Assembly: GCA_903632075.3 (NCBI GenBank)
Contig: CAHIKZ030000126.1
Span: 2,118,501-2,182,500, forward strand
Direction: 5' to 3'
Source: Acanthosepion pharaonis
Lineage: Eukaryota > Mollusca > Cephalopoda > Sepiida > Sepiidae
Length of the DNA: 64,000 nt
Of the stretch, positions 22,900 to 34,944 are shown in pieces (the stretch's first letter is position 1; each line of letters starts with the position of its first letter). The notes below the pieces were generated by a model, which saw only the letters and a list, made by a program, of their open reading frames with translations, had not been told where the DNA came from and ran no database searches. Position numbers and translations under genes: made by a program.

Positions 22900-23455
22900 T
22901 GATTGGGAATTGAGTGCATGTGGGTGCTTAGAATGCTTGGGTGCATAGGGGTGCCTAAAATGATTGGGTGCATAGGGGTGCCTAGAATGCTTGGGTGGAT
23001 AGGGGTGTTTAGTATAATTGGGTGTATAGGAGTGTCTAGAATGAGTGGGTGTATAGGGATGCCTAGAATGACTGGGTGCATAAGGGTGCTTAGAATGACT
23101 GGGTGCATAAGGGTGATGAGAATGCCTAGGTGCATAGGGGTAACTGAAACAACTGTATGCATAGGGATGCTTAGAATGATTGGTTGCATAGGGTGGTTAG
23201 AATTACTAGGTGCATAGGAGTATCTAGAATGATTGGGTACATAAGGCTGCCTAAAATGATTGGGTGTGTAGGGGTGATTAGGATGACTAGGTGTATTGGG
23301 GTACCTGAAATGACTGTATTTTGGGTTCATAGGGTTTTTAGAATGATTAGGTGCATAGGGGTACCTAGAATTATTGGGTGCATAGAATGACTGAGTGCAT
23401 AGGGATGCTTGAAATACTGAGTGCATAGGGGTGCTTAGATTGACTGGCATTAAGA
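22900..23455. repeat. 27-bp minisatellite, open in both orientations
   Basis: About 20 diverged units of 'gggtgcatag' followed by 'gggtgcctagaatgatt'-type sequence. Because 27 is a multiple of three and the unit lacks stops, the minus strand stays open from 23,483 to 22,830 (217 codons, 9-residue period 'HPIILGTPM'). The plus strand is open for about 100 and 68 codons ('RMIGCIGVP' period). There is no signal peptide or splice evidence. A real repetitive protein cannot be excluded, but simple expansion is more likely. Confidence 0.85.
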
Positions 23456-23479
23456 AGCAATTATATGCTTTCATTTTTA

Positions 23480-24960
23480 TCACAGCCCAGGGAGTCTTGA
23501 CCCTGATAAGCCTCTAGGTTCAGATAAAACCCCAAAGGTTGTGCTTAAGAATATTAACCCTGAGTTATCTCTGATCTTAGCAAAACTATTGATTGAAGGA
23601 GAAATCCATCCAAGTTTGTGGAAAGTGTCAAGTATATGTTCTGTACTCATTCCAGTCTCTGTATAGACCCATCAGCCTCCTCCTGTGTTATTAGAAAACC
23701 TTTTGAAGCTGTAATCAATGAGGTTGTTAGTCATCTCAATAGGAAAAGACCTCTTGAGTGATAAGTAGTATGGATTTTGATCAGCTGATATCCTAAATGT
23801 CATTAGTCACAGAATCAGTGAGACACTAGATAATAAATATATCTCAAGGACAATTGCATTTTTGAAGGCCTTTGACAAGGTGTGACTTAGAGGGTTGCTC
23901 TTCAGCTATGAAATCACTGTCTCAGTTATCAAGTCCTTCCTAATGGGTAGGTCCCTGAAGGTAGTTTTTAATGGTCAGTCCTCCAAGGCTCAAGTGCAGG
24001 TGTCCCCAAGGCTCACTTCTTGGTCCAATTCTATTTCTACTTTACATAAATGATCTGCCTAAGAGTATACTCCTATCTTTTCTGAGTAACTATACTGATG
24101 ATAGAATGGTGTATGGGTGCACCTCTGAAATTCTACATGACCAGAGCATGGCAACTGACTTAACTCTAATACTTTAGTGGGGGGGGGGTCAAAAACTGGC
24201 TGGTTACATTCATTGCCTTGAAAACCAAACTAGTAATGAGTGAAGCCTGAATTTTTGCCTATTGCTATTGGGACTTAAACTTAACCCTGACCTCAAGTAG
24301 AACTTTTATGTACAATCCATCACTAAAGATACTGGAAAAATGATCAGTTCCCCACCTGTTATCCTCTACTTTTACAAGATCCAAATTAGGCCAAAAATGG
24401 ATTACTACTGCCAGATATGAGTAGGAGCAGCACAATTTTCACTATTTGATAAAGTCCAAAAGTGTGCCCACGTCCTTGTGGGTGATGAATCATTTTCTAC
24501 CTTACAACCCTGTTCTCACAGATGAAATGTTGCAAGACTTTTGTTACTCTATCAGTATTTCAATAGAAAGTTTTCAGATGAACTACATTTCTTAATTCCA
24601 CCAGTTCTAACCTTTTAAGACCAAGCAAACCACCCTCATTCCCTTTATATTCCATCAATAACATGCAAGTTCCACTCAAACAGCTTCCTCCCTTTTACTG
24701 CTGCTTTGTTCAATGTGCATTGTAGTGAACTACCCTTATTTCCTTCATATTTCATTGTGTGAGATGCAAGTTCCACTTGAGCAGCTTCTTCCCACAAAAC
24801 ACTGCTATGTGGAACCAACTTCCAAGATGATGTTTCCCCAATCAATTCAGTCATAACCTGTTCAAGTCTAGGATTAACTTCTTAGACCTTACTTTTATCA
24901 TATCCCCATAAACTGTACCTGTATTCCTCTACCTTGAGGACCTCTTGGGTCTTGTACAGG
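23480..24960 (+). mobile_element. LINE-B relic: RT to 3' end
   Basis: Reads in changing frames through the pre-RT motif ('LGSDKTPKVVLKNINPELSL', 'RPISLL'), 'FDKV', 'GRSLKVVFNGQ', 'GSLLGPILFLLYINDLPKS', and the catalytic box as 'YTDDRMVYG' with both Asp retained (24,091 region). Then come 'ILYLYKIQIRPKMDYYCQI', a C-terminal stretch and the 3' tail sharing 'cctgttcaagtc' and 'accttgaggacc' with the copies at 0.1 and 6.2 kb. At least five frame breaks plus a G-run at 24,179 make it a pseudogene. It is a different family from LINE-A: LINE-A has 'DLPD', this one 'DLPK', and their tails differ. Confidence 0.8.
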
Positions 24961-25224
24961 GTGAACTTTGTTGTAAAAAATGCATAAAACGAGATGGGAT
25001 ATGTTGAGATTTCTAAGGTAATAGAATATATGAGTCATACACAATTAAGATCAATAAACATTCATTTTTCACAAATGCATTGTTTGCTGTCATGGAATTT
25101 TAATAAATCTCAGGCTTAAGCCTCATACATTCCACTAAGGAATTTGGGAGCCACAGCTCATAACATGAGATTTTGATGCTATGCTTTTCTGACACAAGTA
25201 GGTTTTATGGGATGAAGTTGCTAG
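24961..25224. other. Unassigned DNA
   Basis: Flank of LINE-B; nothing recognised. Confidence 0.4.
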
Positions 25225-25440
25225 GCCCATACCCAACTGGTTTTGAATTCAAAGTTGTCCTTCTTCTAGACTGGTTGCCAACCAAGGCTAAAGAACTGAG
25301 TCTGCTCTGCTATTTAACCCATATCTAGTGGGAGAAGAGATGAAGTCATACCTTTCTCAAAAGTATTGGTGGGAAAGTGAACATAAGAAATTTGAATTTG
25401 AACTTGATCTCTCAGTTTCATATTTCAAGCCACTAACCAC
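25225..25440 (-). mobile_element. SINE copy (same family as 60.8 kb)
   Basis: In plus-strand view it has 'tttgaattcaaagttgtcct', then 'tggttgccaaccaaggct', then 'tgctatttaacccatatct', 'atgaagtcatacctttct' and a B-box remnant near 25,405. Gene order matches the reference SINE read on the minus strand. Confidence 0.65.
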
Positions 25441-27504
25441 TTGTGAATGTGTGAATTTAAAAAATGAAGGAGTTTATATATAGTTCAAGATGGATTGGGG
25501 GAGTGGCTCTTTATTTGAAAAGTAAGTGTAATCTATCATTTGAGTAACAGACTAAATCTTAAATAAGATTTTTCTTTTGTAGTGGTTGTAAAAAAAACTT
25601 TAAAAAATTCATACAAACTACGAGTTGGGGAAACAAACAAATTAGACAGATTCAAATTATAGTGGACACATTTTTAGAATATATTCTATTAATTAGTTTC
25701 AAACAAAAACCTCCTTTTAATGAAAATTATTAATAAAATATGATATCCCTAATGTGGATACCTACCATATATAATTGTATATCATGCAACTTTTCAAGAC
25801 CTAATTTTGAACCTAATTTTAAGGGGGTCACATCTTACATGAGATTTAAAATTAGCATATGTACTGCTGGCCCTGGCTACACTGTTGACCAAATTATATA
25901 TCCATTTACTGTAGTCAAAAAGTACAGTTGTATTTAAAATAAACAAGATTTTGATAAAACTGATGTTTTACTTAACTGTATCCAATAATAATGCATGTAA
26001 TATTCATATATTAGTATCGTATGAATGCAAACATAGTGATTTGCATTGTTTACGTGTATAACATGTTTAGCTGTTTCTCATTCGGTTATTTATGGCCATA
26101 CGCGTTTACACAACAAAGCATTACTAATGGTACTTTTATCATTCACTTTTACTTTTTCAACTTATTTAACTAGAAGATGGGATAAAGAAGTTAGTCTATT
26201 GTAATTTGGTCTCTCAAAAAAGGAACTCACATGATACACGAGATACATGATAAAATCATTTTTTATGAGTGAAAATGTGGGGGTCACACGATGCATGAGA
26301 TCGCACATTACACAAGTATATACGGTACTTAAAAATAAAATTTAATTATAATTTGCAGAGAGAGATAAAAACAGCATTTAAAACATATATCAAATTATTA
26401 ATCTGCAAAGTTCCAAGTTTTAGTTATATAGTTATTAGAAATTTTGCACTCTTCAATTAAACATTTTCAATAGAATTAAACATATTTCTGTTAAATATTC
26501 AGTTAGATAAAGTAATCATTTAGGGTCAGTGAAAAAAATATTCCTTTGACCATAGACCTTATTTTTGGTAGCCGAGAAACTTTGTCTCCAAAATTTTACT
26601 GAAATTGTTCTTTTTAAAATTGTGTCAGCAATCTGTGAATATAAATATCTTTATTGCATTTTATCTGCTTTTTGTTTTTTCATTTTCTTTGTGAATTTGT
26701 TGAATATTTTGACAAAGCCAAATCTTCACTGCATCAACCTTGCACATTTTATTTCTTTTCAACTTCAGCTGTTTATTGGAAATTTTTTAATTCGATGTTA
26801 AAATCTCCTTTCCATTGTAGATACTGAAGGTTTAAAATTTATTCCTTGACCTACCAGGTGTACAGGTGTGTGATTGATTTTCCCTTGGCCTTATTTTCCA
26901 AACCATGCTGGATTATCTATTTTGCTGGATTAATCGAGGTTGTGCAATAATTCAGTAATTCAACTCTGACGTACTAAATATACACACCTCATATGTATAA
27001 AGGATTAGGATTGTTAAAAAATGGAGTTAAGCAATGCAAATTTACAAACAGCCTTTATAGATTCTCCTGTGTTTATTTGCTTCTTTGAAGCACACTTTCT
27101 TAAGAACAGCCAATTCTTTTCCTTCTGCTTTTCTTAAAATATCCAGTAAATAAATCAATAGTGTTAGTTTTCTTGTATCAACATGTTGTGTTTGTACTTT
27201 ATACCACCACAACTGGGAGCCATGAATAGGGGTAAATATTAACAAATTAGGAGAAGAAATTTACAAAATCAATGAAAAAGTCACAACCACTACAGCAGAA
27301 ATAATTAATAAGTTGTTTACATGCACAACACCATCTGTGGTCACTTAATGAAATAATAGGTGAAGAATGAGAAATTCAAATGTATGCTCAGAATTTTCTC
27401 TGGATTAAAAAAACTTATCAAAATATTGGTTGATAGAAAATTAGTGGTTGAGCTGTATTTATATATTTAATAATCACTCAGAAAATGAATGGATTTTGTT
27501 TATA
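25441..27504. other. Unassigned AT-rich DNA
   Basis: About 2 kb with no recognised gene. Short open frames (25,740-25,937; 26,565-26,801) are hydrophobic or low-complexity. Confidence 0.45.
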
Positions 27505-28025
27505 ATTATTTTATTTATTGCTGAAAGAATCTATCAAGCTTTATATAAGAACAGTGATGTGCAGTTTGTTGTTTTAGATATATTGGAAGTATTTGATAAG
27601 GTTTGTCATGCTGGTCTTACAAGTTGAAGGTTTATGGGATTTCTGGATTAATTTTTGATCTGATTCAATATTTCTTATCAAATAGTGAAATAAAAGTTGT
27701 CTCAAATGGCTACTTTTCTAGATCTAAATTTTGTATTGATGCATGTGTTCCCCAGGGCTTGATGTTTGGATCTACATTGATCCTGATTTTCATCAATGAC
27801 TTTCCTGATGTTACCAGTTCTCTGCTCGGTATCTATGCTAACAACACAATTATTTATACCTATCTTAATAATAAGTCTGGTTGGTTCGATAAGGCCATAG
27901 TGGCAGCTGATCTAAAAAATGACTTACAACCTGTTGTTAAGGAATGTCTTGTTAATTTTAATGCCACCAAAACAAAACTGCTCTCTTTTATGTTGAAAAT
28001 TGCATTCTTTGCAGATAATATTTAA
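27505..28025 (+). mobile_element. LINE-A relic, RT part
   Basis: Reads 'AERIYQALYKNSDVQFVVLD', then 'YKLKVYGISGLIFDLIQ', 'DACVPQGLMFGSTLILIFIN' and the catalytic box as 'YANNTIIYTY', in which both Asp of YADD have become Asn. 'LVNFNATKTKLLSF' closes this part. The element is then interrupted and resumes at 28,335 with the next LINE-A residues, so both pieces are one copy. Confidence 0.8.
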
Positions 28026-28334
28026 AATAAAAAAAAACTAATAAATAAGGGATTAGTTATTTCCCTTGGATCTTCGACATTTGTTTTTTTCAAGTTGTAG
28101 AGGGTGCATGGATCTTTTTCGGTTAATCTTCCCTCCTTTTTTGTCAGTTACTGTAAGCCACACTGAATAAATAGATTAATTACTGTGTTCTAAAATCATA
28201 ATGATGTCTCGTTTGTTATTGCTTCTTATATGAATGTTGTTTGTTCTGTCATCACCAAAAGTTAAGGTAGGATGTTTTTTCATTCATTCATTCTTTCTAT
28301 TATAATGTGGTGTTCCCACTAACTAATTTTTTTA
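28026..28334. mobile_element. ~310-bp insertion inside LINE-A
   Basis: Between 'ctgctctctttta' (about 28,000) and 'tttaatcatctgagagaacc' (28,340) the LINE-A copy at 9.6 kb has no extra sequence, while here some 310-340 bases intervene. The insert is AT-rich, begins with an A-run and has no coding features; 'ttta' may be the duplicated target. Unclassified. Confidence 0.5.
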
Positions 28335-29105
28335 ACATTTTAATCATCTGAGAGAACCTTTTCTGACTTCTTTCAGTATGGCTGATGCTACCCTCCAGGA
28401 GAGGGACTCATTGCGCCTTCTTGGGCTAAGGTTTTCTGCCGACATGAAATAGAAAGATTATATTGGATCAATTGTTAGGTCTGCTGTTAGGAAAGTAGGT
28501 TTACTGTTGTAAAAGACTATTTTTCTTGTCTTGTAATCTTATACATTTATAAGTCTACCATTCATCCATGCATTGAATATTGCTGTCACATCTGGTCTGG
28601 TGCTTCTGCTATATATTTAAAGATTCTTGATAAAACATAAAGATGAAACTGCAATTGTCTTGACCTGGCATCTCGGCTTCAGTCGTGTTCCAGCTACCAT
28701 AACACAGCTTCCCTGTACCTTTTCTATATATGTTTTCATGCTAATTGTTCTGATGGACTTTTACCAATGGTACCTAGACTTCATGAATTGAAGCACAATA
28801 GTAGATTGCTGGCAAGGTTTCATCATTTTATAGTTGAAATGGCTAGATGTAACCGTAAGTTCTATGCTAACAGTTTCTTCTCTCACACTTCTCACTTGTG
28901 GAACTTTCTTCTGGTTTCTTGCTTTCCAGTCAACTTTGACATTCAAAAACTGTCAATCATTATCATCTGACTTCTTAATTCCTGTTCTTTAATTTTCTCT
29001 CTCTTTATAATGTTTTTTTTTCTCATATTCTCTCACACTCAGTAACCCCTTGCATCTTAGTGACTTTATTGCCTTGCATGGAATGAAAGGATTAAAAGAA
29101 ATCCA
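28335..29105 (+). mobile_element. LINE-A relic, C-terminal part and 3' tail
   Basis: Continues the copy at 27.5 kb: 'LRLLGLRFSADMK', 'LYIYKSTIHPCIEYCCHIWS'-like sequence, the block 'VPRLHELKHNSRLLARFHHF', 'SHTSHLWNFLLVSCFP' and the 3' tail 'accccttgcatcttagtgac' ending in 'gattaaaagaaatcc'. Several stops are present. Tail and C-terminus agree with the other LINE-A copies. Confidence 0.8.
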
Positions 29106-29229
29106 ACATTATTTCCTATTACTATAAATGGTATATTTAGTGGATACACATGTTTGATTAGACATTCGTGTTTATTTAAACAATGTAATTGACAAAGGAT
29201 ATGTGCCTTTGCGGCAGAGATTTAAAAGC

Positions 29230-29340
29230 AGGAATGTCTACTCAATATATATATATAAATAAATATACATATATATATATATAATGTCTACTCAAAAAAT
29301 ATATATATATAATGTCTACTCAATATATATATATACTAGC
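29230..29340. repeat. Compound TA minisatellite with AATGTCTACTCA spacer
   Basis: Three TA arrays, each joined to 'atgtctactca'. The same spacer (as 'aatatctactcaata') recurs between TA arrays at 30,556. Confidence 0.85.
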
Positions 29341-30056
29341 ATATATATACGTTGCCTGTGCTTGATTAAAAAATCGTACGACTCATAGAGTAATTGCTAT
29401 CACTTGACTTAAAACATTTTTGCCTTCTTGCCTTTAAAGGGGTGCCCTTTGCCATGCTGATGTTGCTACATACCTTACTTCTTGCCTATCTCACACTGCG
29501 AATTTTTTTCTAAGCTCTATACTAAACATTAAATCTGTTATTAAAAAAGAACTAAACAAAATGAACACAAAACGATCAGCTTTAAAAAGGACTCGTAACT
29601 GGAAAAAACTGAATGAAAAAAAATGTTAACAACAAATACTTTTTCACACCCAACCCAGTTCTGCAGAATTAGAATCAACGTTGAGTTTAAGCAAGCAAAT
29701 GAGCCAATTGGAGTAAAGTGCCATGCAGATTTAAATTTTTCCCACTTGTGACGAATGCAGCTATCGATTTTTTTTGCATGTTAGCATGCTAGTTAACATT
29801 CGGGTCAGTCAACTGTTGGCTTTCACGCTGGCCAATAGAATCTTCCTGCCTATTCATAGCAGCCAGCTATAGGCTCATTCTGGCCAGTACAAAATGGTCA
29901 AGAACTTCATGAAAACTGCCATAGAAGCATGAAAAATTGATTATTTCCATTATCAATGGGAGTTGGGAAATGCAATGTCAGTTTTGGCCTTCCTGCTAAC
30001 TTGGAGCATGTGCATGTAAATTTTTTGCAAATTGTTGAAAATTATATATGCATTTG

Positions 30057-30057
<1 letters not shown>
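29341..30057. other. Unassigned moderately GC-richer DNA
   Basis: Sequence of about 600 bp starting 'actagcatatatatacgttgcc', possibly an old DNA transposon or Helitron-type relic by general look only. No terminus or coding motif is provable. Confidence 0.3.
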
Positions 30058-30092
<35 letters not shown>

Positions 30093-30097
30093 CCTGA

Positions 30098-30187
<90 letters not shown>

Positions 30188-30188
30188 A

Positions 30189-30230
<42 letters not shown>
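30058..30230. repeat. (AC)n followed by three TA arrays
   Basis: AC run to 30,092, then TA arrays (30,102-30,142; 30,148-30,184; 30,192-30,228) separated by taatg/ctaatg words. Open frames here ('IYIYIY', 'HTHTHT') are artefacts. Confidence 0.95.
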
Positions 30231-30232
<2 letters not shown>

Positions 30233-30265
30233 TTCCCAGATGAATTTTGTGATTTTAATAGATTG

Positions 30266-30515
30266 TTATCAAATGGCAATTGAAAAAATTTTTTTTTTTG
30301 TCTTTTGTTTATGTCTTCCGAATTTTTTGAAAGGAAAAATGAAAAATTTTTGTTGTTATAGTTACATTAAAAATAGACAGAAGCGTCTATCTTTTAAATT
30401 TGGATTTTTAATGTAACTATAACAAAAAAAATTTTTCATTTCATTTTTGCCTTTGAAAAGCTGGAAGATTTATAAACACATCAGCAAAATGTAAGATTTT
30501 TTTCCAATTGTCATT

Positions 30516-30522
<7 letters not shown>
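30266..30522. repeat. Large palindrome between TA arrays
   Basis: Arm 30,266-30,373 pairs with 30,405-30,522 (about 105-118 bp with small indels). The ~30-base centre contains its own small hairpin ('agacagaagcgtct'). TA arrays flank both sides. Confidence 0.85.
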
Positions 30523-30560
<38 letters not shown>

Positions 30561-30565
30561 CTACT

Positions 30566-30602
<37 letters not shown>

Positions 30603-30723
30603 ATAACAATATATAATTTTGTGTAATTTTATATATCAACAAACAGTATTTAGAAAAATGACAAACTGAAAATTTTAAAAATTTCAAAAAATTTTCACTT
30701 TTCAAAAATTTTATATATTTATA

Positions 30724-30770
<47 letters not shown>
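30523..30770. repeat. TA arrays separated by short AT-rich DNA
   Basis: TA runs at about 30,521-30,556, 30,568-30,599 and 30,729-30,766. Confidence 0.9.
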
Positions 30771-30771
<1 letters not shown>

Positions 30772-30816
30772 TAATGAGAAAGAACTACAAAAGCCCAAAA
30801 CTCAATTATATAAAAA

Positions 30817-31450
30817 TTGAAAGTGGAAACCATAGAAAAAAATAGAAGTAGAAAAATCATTTGGCATACACCACCATATATGCAAATGGTAAAAAACAAA
30901 TTAGGACAAAAATTCCTCGCATTAATTGTTAAACATTTTCCTAGAGACAGTAAACTCAGTACAATTTTTAATAAAAATACCCTAAAATTAAGTTCCATTT
31001 GTACTGAAAACTTAGAAATGATTATTAAGAAACATAATGCTAATATGTTAGATCAAAATCAAAAAAATTTAGAGAGTAAGAAAAAAGGAAATGAAGATAA
31101 AGAAAGATTATGTAACTGTAGAAATCCTCAAAACTGTCCTCTTAACAATAAATGTTGCACTGAATCATTAGTGTATAAATGTAATATATCATCTATTGAG
31201 GATCCAGACAAAATATAAGTCTACATTCGATGCACACAACATGAATTCAAAAGACATTGAAAGCAACATCAAAGTTCTTTTAAAATTAGTAAATACTGAA
31301 ATCAGTCATCCCTATCTAAATATTTCTAGAACTTAAAGAAAAGCTACAATTTGTAGGTCATTAAAAGACCCATGTCCTTTGTGCATACATGAGAAATTAT
31401 ACATTATTAAGTTTATGAAAGATAAAAAATTACTTTTAATTAAAGAAATG
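30817..31450 (+). pseudogene. Penelope-like element linker and GIY-YIG relic
   Basis: Bases 30,817-31,218 stay open (133 codons). They give the hallmark PLE linker between RT and nuclease: 'KIIWHTPPYMQMVKNKLGQ' with 'LIVKHFPRDSKLSTIFNKN', 'TLKLSSICTENLEMII', and the Cys-rich 'CNCRNPQNCPLNNKCC' with 'LVYKCNISS'. In the same frame, broken by stops, the nuclease follows to about 31,450: 'YIRCTQHEFKR' (YIG strand mutated to YIR), 'SSLSKYF', 'NLKKSYNL'. The RT domain is absent, so this is a 5'-truncated copy starting next to a TA array. It is the best-preserved PLE linker here. Confidence 0.85.
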
Positions 31451-32158
31451 AAATAGCTATTTTTTGTAGATACTGTCAAAGATTTTCCTTAAATAATGAT
31501 TAAATGGAAAAAAAAGAAGAAAAAAAAGATGAAAAATGAAACATACATATTTATACTTGATATTTAAATAATAATTTTTAAATAAGAAAGTAATTCTAAT
31601 ATATTTGTTTTAAAAAAAACGTATAGTCTATTAGTAATTAGAATTAGGAATAACAATTTAAAATTGTATTTTGAATATTAAAAATATGACATACTCATAT
31701 TTAAACGACCCTTTTGAAAAAATCTTTGTGTATATGATTATAAATTTAATGGCAAAATAAAAATGCCAAAAAATTTTTGTCATTGAAAAAAACATGACAT
31801 GCAAAAAACAGATGTCATCATTTTTATGAACAGACACCCATACCCTACCATAACTTAACCTCATTTTGAAAGTAAATCATATTTTGATACACAGGTTGTC
31901 TGTGAAAATGCATATCCTACCACCTCTTATCAAAATGATTGAATTTCCCATAACCTTAGCAACTAATATCAAGCAAGAATGTATGTGCTTATAAACTCAG
32001 TAAATTTCAAAATAAGTTATTCCAAAATCACTTGAAAATGAAACAGTACTAGGGATTTTAATTTAATTCTATAATTAAATTTAAAGTTTTAGTTTCTGTT
32101 TTGAAACATAGTAATTCTTGTGTAGCAATGGGACCATATTTTTAAATTAGTAAACTTA

Positions 32159-32162
<4 letters not shown>
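31451..32162. other. Unassigned AT-rich DNA
   Basis: No gene or recognisable repeat. The open frame at 31,658-31,864 lacks any family feature. Confidence 0.45.
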
Positions 32163-32245
<83 letters not shown>

Positions 32246-32250
32246 ATATA
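32163..32250. repeat. (TA)n microsatellite
   Basis: Longest TA array of the window, about 85 bases with one TTTA interruption. Confidence 0.95.
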
Positions 32251-32402
32251 AATGGACATTGTAGTCAACACCCAGAGTTTAGCATGAAACAAACTGTCAC
32301 CTCTGGATATTGAGTTCAATGTCCACTTTTATATTTATATATAATCAATCCCTGATATTGAGCATTTTAATCCATAAATATAGCATACCTTAAAACTATA
32401 TT

Positions 32403-32403
<1 letters not shown>

Positions 32404-32434
<31 letters not shown>

Positions 32435-34020
32435 TAACCGTTTCGCCCCAAGCAAGGCGGGAAGCCACTAGGACGCAAGGGGTTACAGAAGATTTGGAGC
32501 AAGATCAGATAGAAGTGATAGAAGAAAAGATGAGGAGAAGGGTAGTGGATAGATCAAGGCAACTGGAGATGTCGATTGACATTACATTTGAATAGCTGAA
32601 GATTATAGCTCTCAGGGAAACTGGAATAGGTAAGGGAGTTCCACAGGCGAGAGGTGCAAGACATGAAGCTATTGGAGTAGAAGAGATGGCTACATTTAGG
32701 AGTTTCGACAGTGAAGGGGTGAGAGTGGGATGCCAGCCTCGTAGGGCGCTTGAACTCATGAAGTCTGGGAACCAGCAAATGCAGCTCCTCGGAGCAATTG
32801 CCATGAAAGTATTTGTAAAACAGACAGAGAGAGGCGACGGCGCGTCTGTGAGAAAGTGACTATAGACGAGATTCCAGAGCAGGGCCAATTATATTGCATA
32901 TCCACCTCTGGAGCCTATCAAGAACCCTGAGGCAAACAGAAGGGGCTCCAGACCATATATGGCAGCAATACTCCATGTAAGGGCGAATTGTTGATTTGTA
33001 GATCTGGAGGATCGATTCCAGGGAGAAAAATTTCCTGGCGCCGCACTTGGAGCCAACTTTCCTTGCGGTGGACGTAGCAATTGACTCAATGTATTTGTTC
33101 CATCTCAGGTCAGCTGTCAACGTGAGACCGAGCAGCCGCAGAGAGTTGCTCTCGAGAAGTTGAGCATCAAACATTCTAATGGAGGGTAGGGAAGGATCTC
33201 TGTGGTGATTAATAGAGAACAGTTTTGTTTTTGAAGCATTAAAGTTGACCAGCCAATTCCTGCCCCAGTTCACAACCGATTGGAGGTCCTTTTCGAGATG
33301 CACAGCCAGGTTAGTTTTGTCAGTGACACTAGATTTGTTTTTGAGGCAGGAATAAATTGTGGTGCCATCCGCGTAGATGCCAACTTGGGAATTTATGGCA
33401 TCAGGAAGGTCATTTATGTAGATAAGGAATAGAGTGGGGCCTAGGATGGAGCCTTGAGGAACACCTGCGTTCGTGGGATAGGAACTGGAGGAGAATCCGT
33501 TGAGAATGACCTTCAATTCAGTTTGACAGGAATGATTGTATTAGATCAAACAATCGACCCGTAATGCCATAACCCTGGAGCTTGCGAGGAAGGCTGGCAT
33601 GCTAAACCCTTTCAAATGCTTTGGAGATGTCTAGGGCCATGGCACAAGCTTCCCCGTTATTTTGAAGAGCTCTGTAGACAGTTTCAGTGATGGCCATAAG
33701 CACATCAGCTGTATCCCATCTCCACCACTAGCCTTGTTGGGGTCTAAATTGGAGATAACGCCCAATACCAAAGACGGGGTTATGTGTAACCAAATCAGTT
33801 CTAAGAGGGAAGTTGGGTAGGGGTACACCGGAAGAGTCGAGCGTTGAGTTGAATGAAAATTTCCGAGCAAAGCATTCAGCCTTGTTGGCAGAGGAGGTCA
33901 GGACTTCGAACTGGTTGAACAAAGGAGGTATAGAGGGTTTGCAATTGTTCAATATGCTCTTGCAGAGACGCCAATAATCTTTGGAGCCAAATTTGCAGAA
34001 ATGGTCAAGGGACTTATGTC
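32404..34020 (-). mobile_element. Best-preserved LINE-A copy, with TA tail
   Basis: The minus strand runs 5' to 3' from 34,020 to the tail at 32,427. Linker residues ('YWRLCKSILNN', 'LNVLTSSANKAECFARKF'-type) and 'DPNKASGGDGI' start the RT, followed by an internal deletion near 33,735. Then come 'CAMALDISKAFERV', and a 218-codon open stretch (33,516-32,860) with 'GVPQGSILGPTLFLIYINDL', the catalytic box 'YADGTTIY' at residues 48-54 (second Asp is Gly), 'LRLLGLTLTADLRWNKYIES' and 'ILQIYKSTIRPYMEYCCHIW'. A frame change leads to the C-terminus 'VPRLHEFKRPTRLASH', 'SRLWNSLTYSSFPESY'. The tail has the family word 'cgccttgcttggggcgaaac' and ends in an A-run followed by (TA)n at 32,404-32,427. Less decayed and richer in GC than other copies, so it is probably the youngest. 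Confidence 0.88.
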
Positions 34021-34940
34021 ACTTGACTGACTCCATTGTTTCATATAAAACTTCTATGTTCATATAAATTTATTGAATTCTTACAAGATACCATATTTAT
34101 TTTACAAAAAAATAAATGCTAATGTTGATCTCTTTTTTGATGATGACTGTACTGTTTTTAACAAATTATCTTTTTCAAAAATGTTGTTAAGGGATTTATC
34201 AAACATTTTGTTACTGTCATAAATTCAACATTATTTGCCCTCACACACAAATATTTTAAAATACTTCAAACAGATTCCGAGTGCATTATGTACTCAATAA
34301 AGTACAACCAATTAAAATGTCTAATGTAGTTTAACATTAAATTTCACATTGTATAGAAGCTCCCACTTGAAAACCTCACTGCAAGATATCTGCTATTTTG
34401 GTGAAATTTTGGTGACACTAATTGCCAAAGGAAGCGACTAGAGTGAAATGATCTACTGATAAGAATCTAATATGGAGTTTATGTTTATAATTAAAATTTG
34501 TTTAACTGGTTCAGACTAATTAAACTAATTGCAATTATATCGGGGCAAGTTATTTATCTCCTCTTAATTTTAATCACAAACCCCAAATAAGATTCCACTC
34601 ACTTTTTTGTAGCCCTCCTCAAACAGTCTCCCACAAAACATACTTGCTGCTAATTTACTTTTACCCCTCAAATCAAAGGTTCAATCCTTCGTTTAGCATA
34701 TGTTGATTGTTTTAAGAGACAACAAACTATTAGATTACCTTGTGAAGATACCAGGGCAGTTTTATTAAAAAGACTGATAAAAGATGTGAGTTCAATCAAG
34801 GCTGTTGAGTGTGTAAAGAAATAAGACTGATATACACCTTTGCAGAAATAAATGGCAGTAAAAAAATAAAAAGGAAAGAAAAGGAGTTGACTGAAGTTGG
34901 AATCATCAATGAGAATGATCCCCCCCTTCCTTAGCTACAA
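34021..34940. other. Unassigned AT-rich DNA
   Basis: No gene or recognisable repeat seen. Confidence 0.45.
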
Positions 34941-34944
34941 AGTA

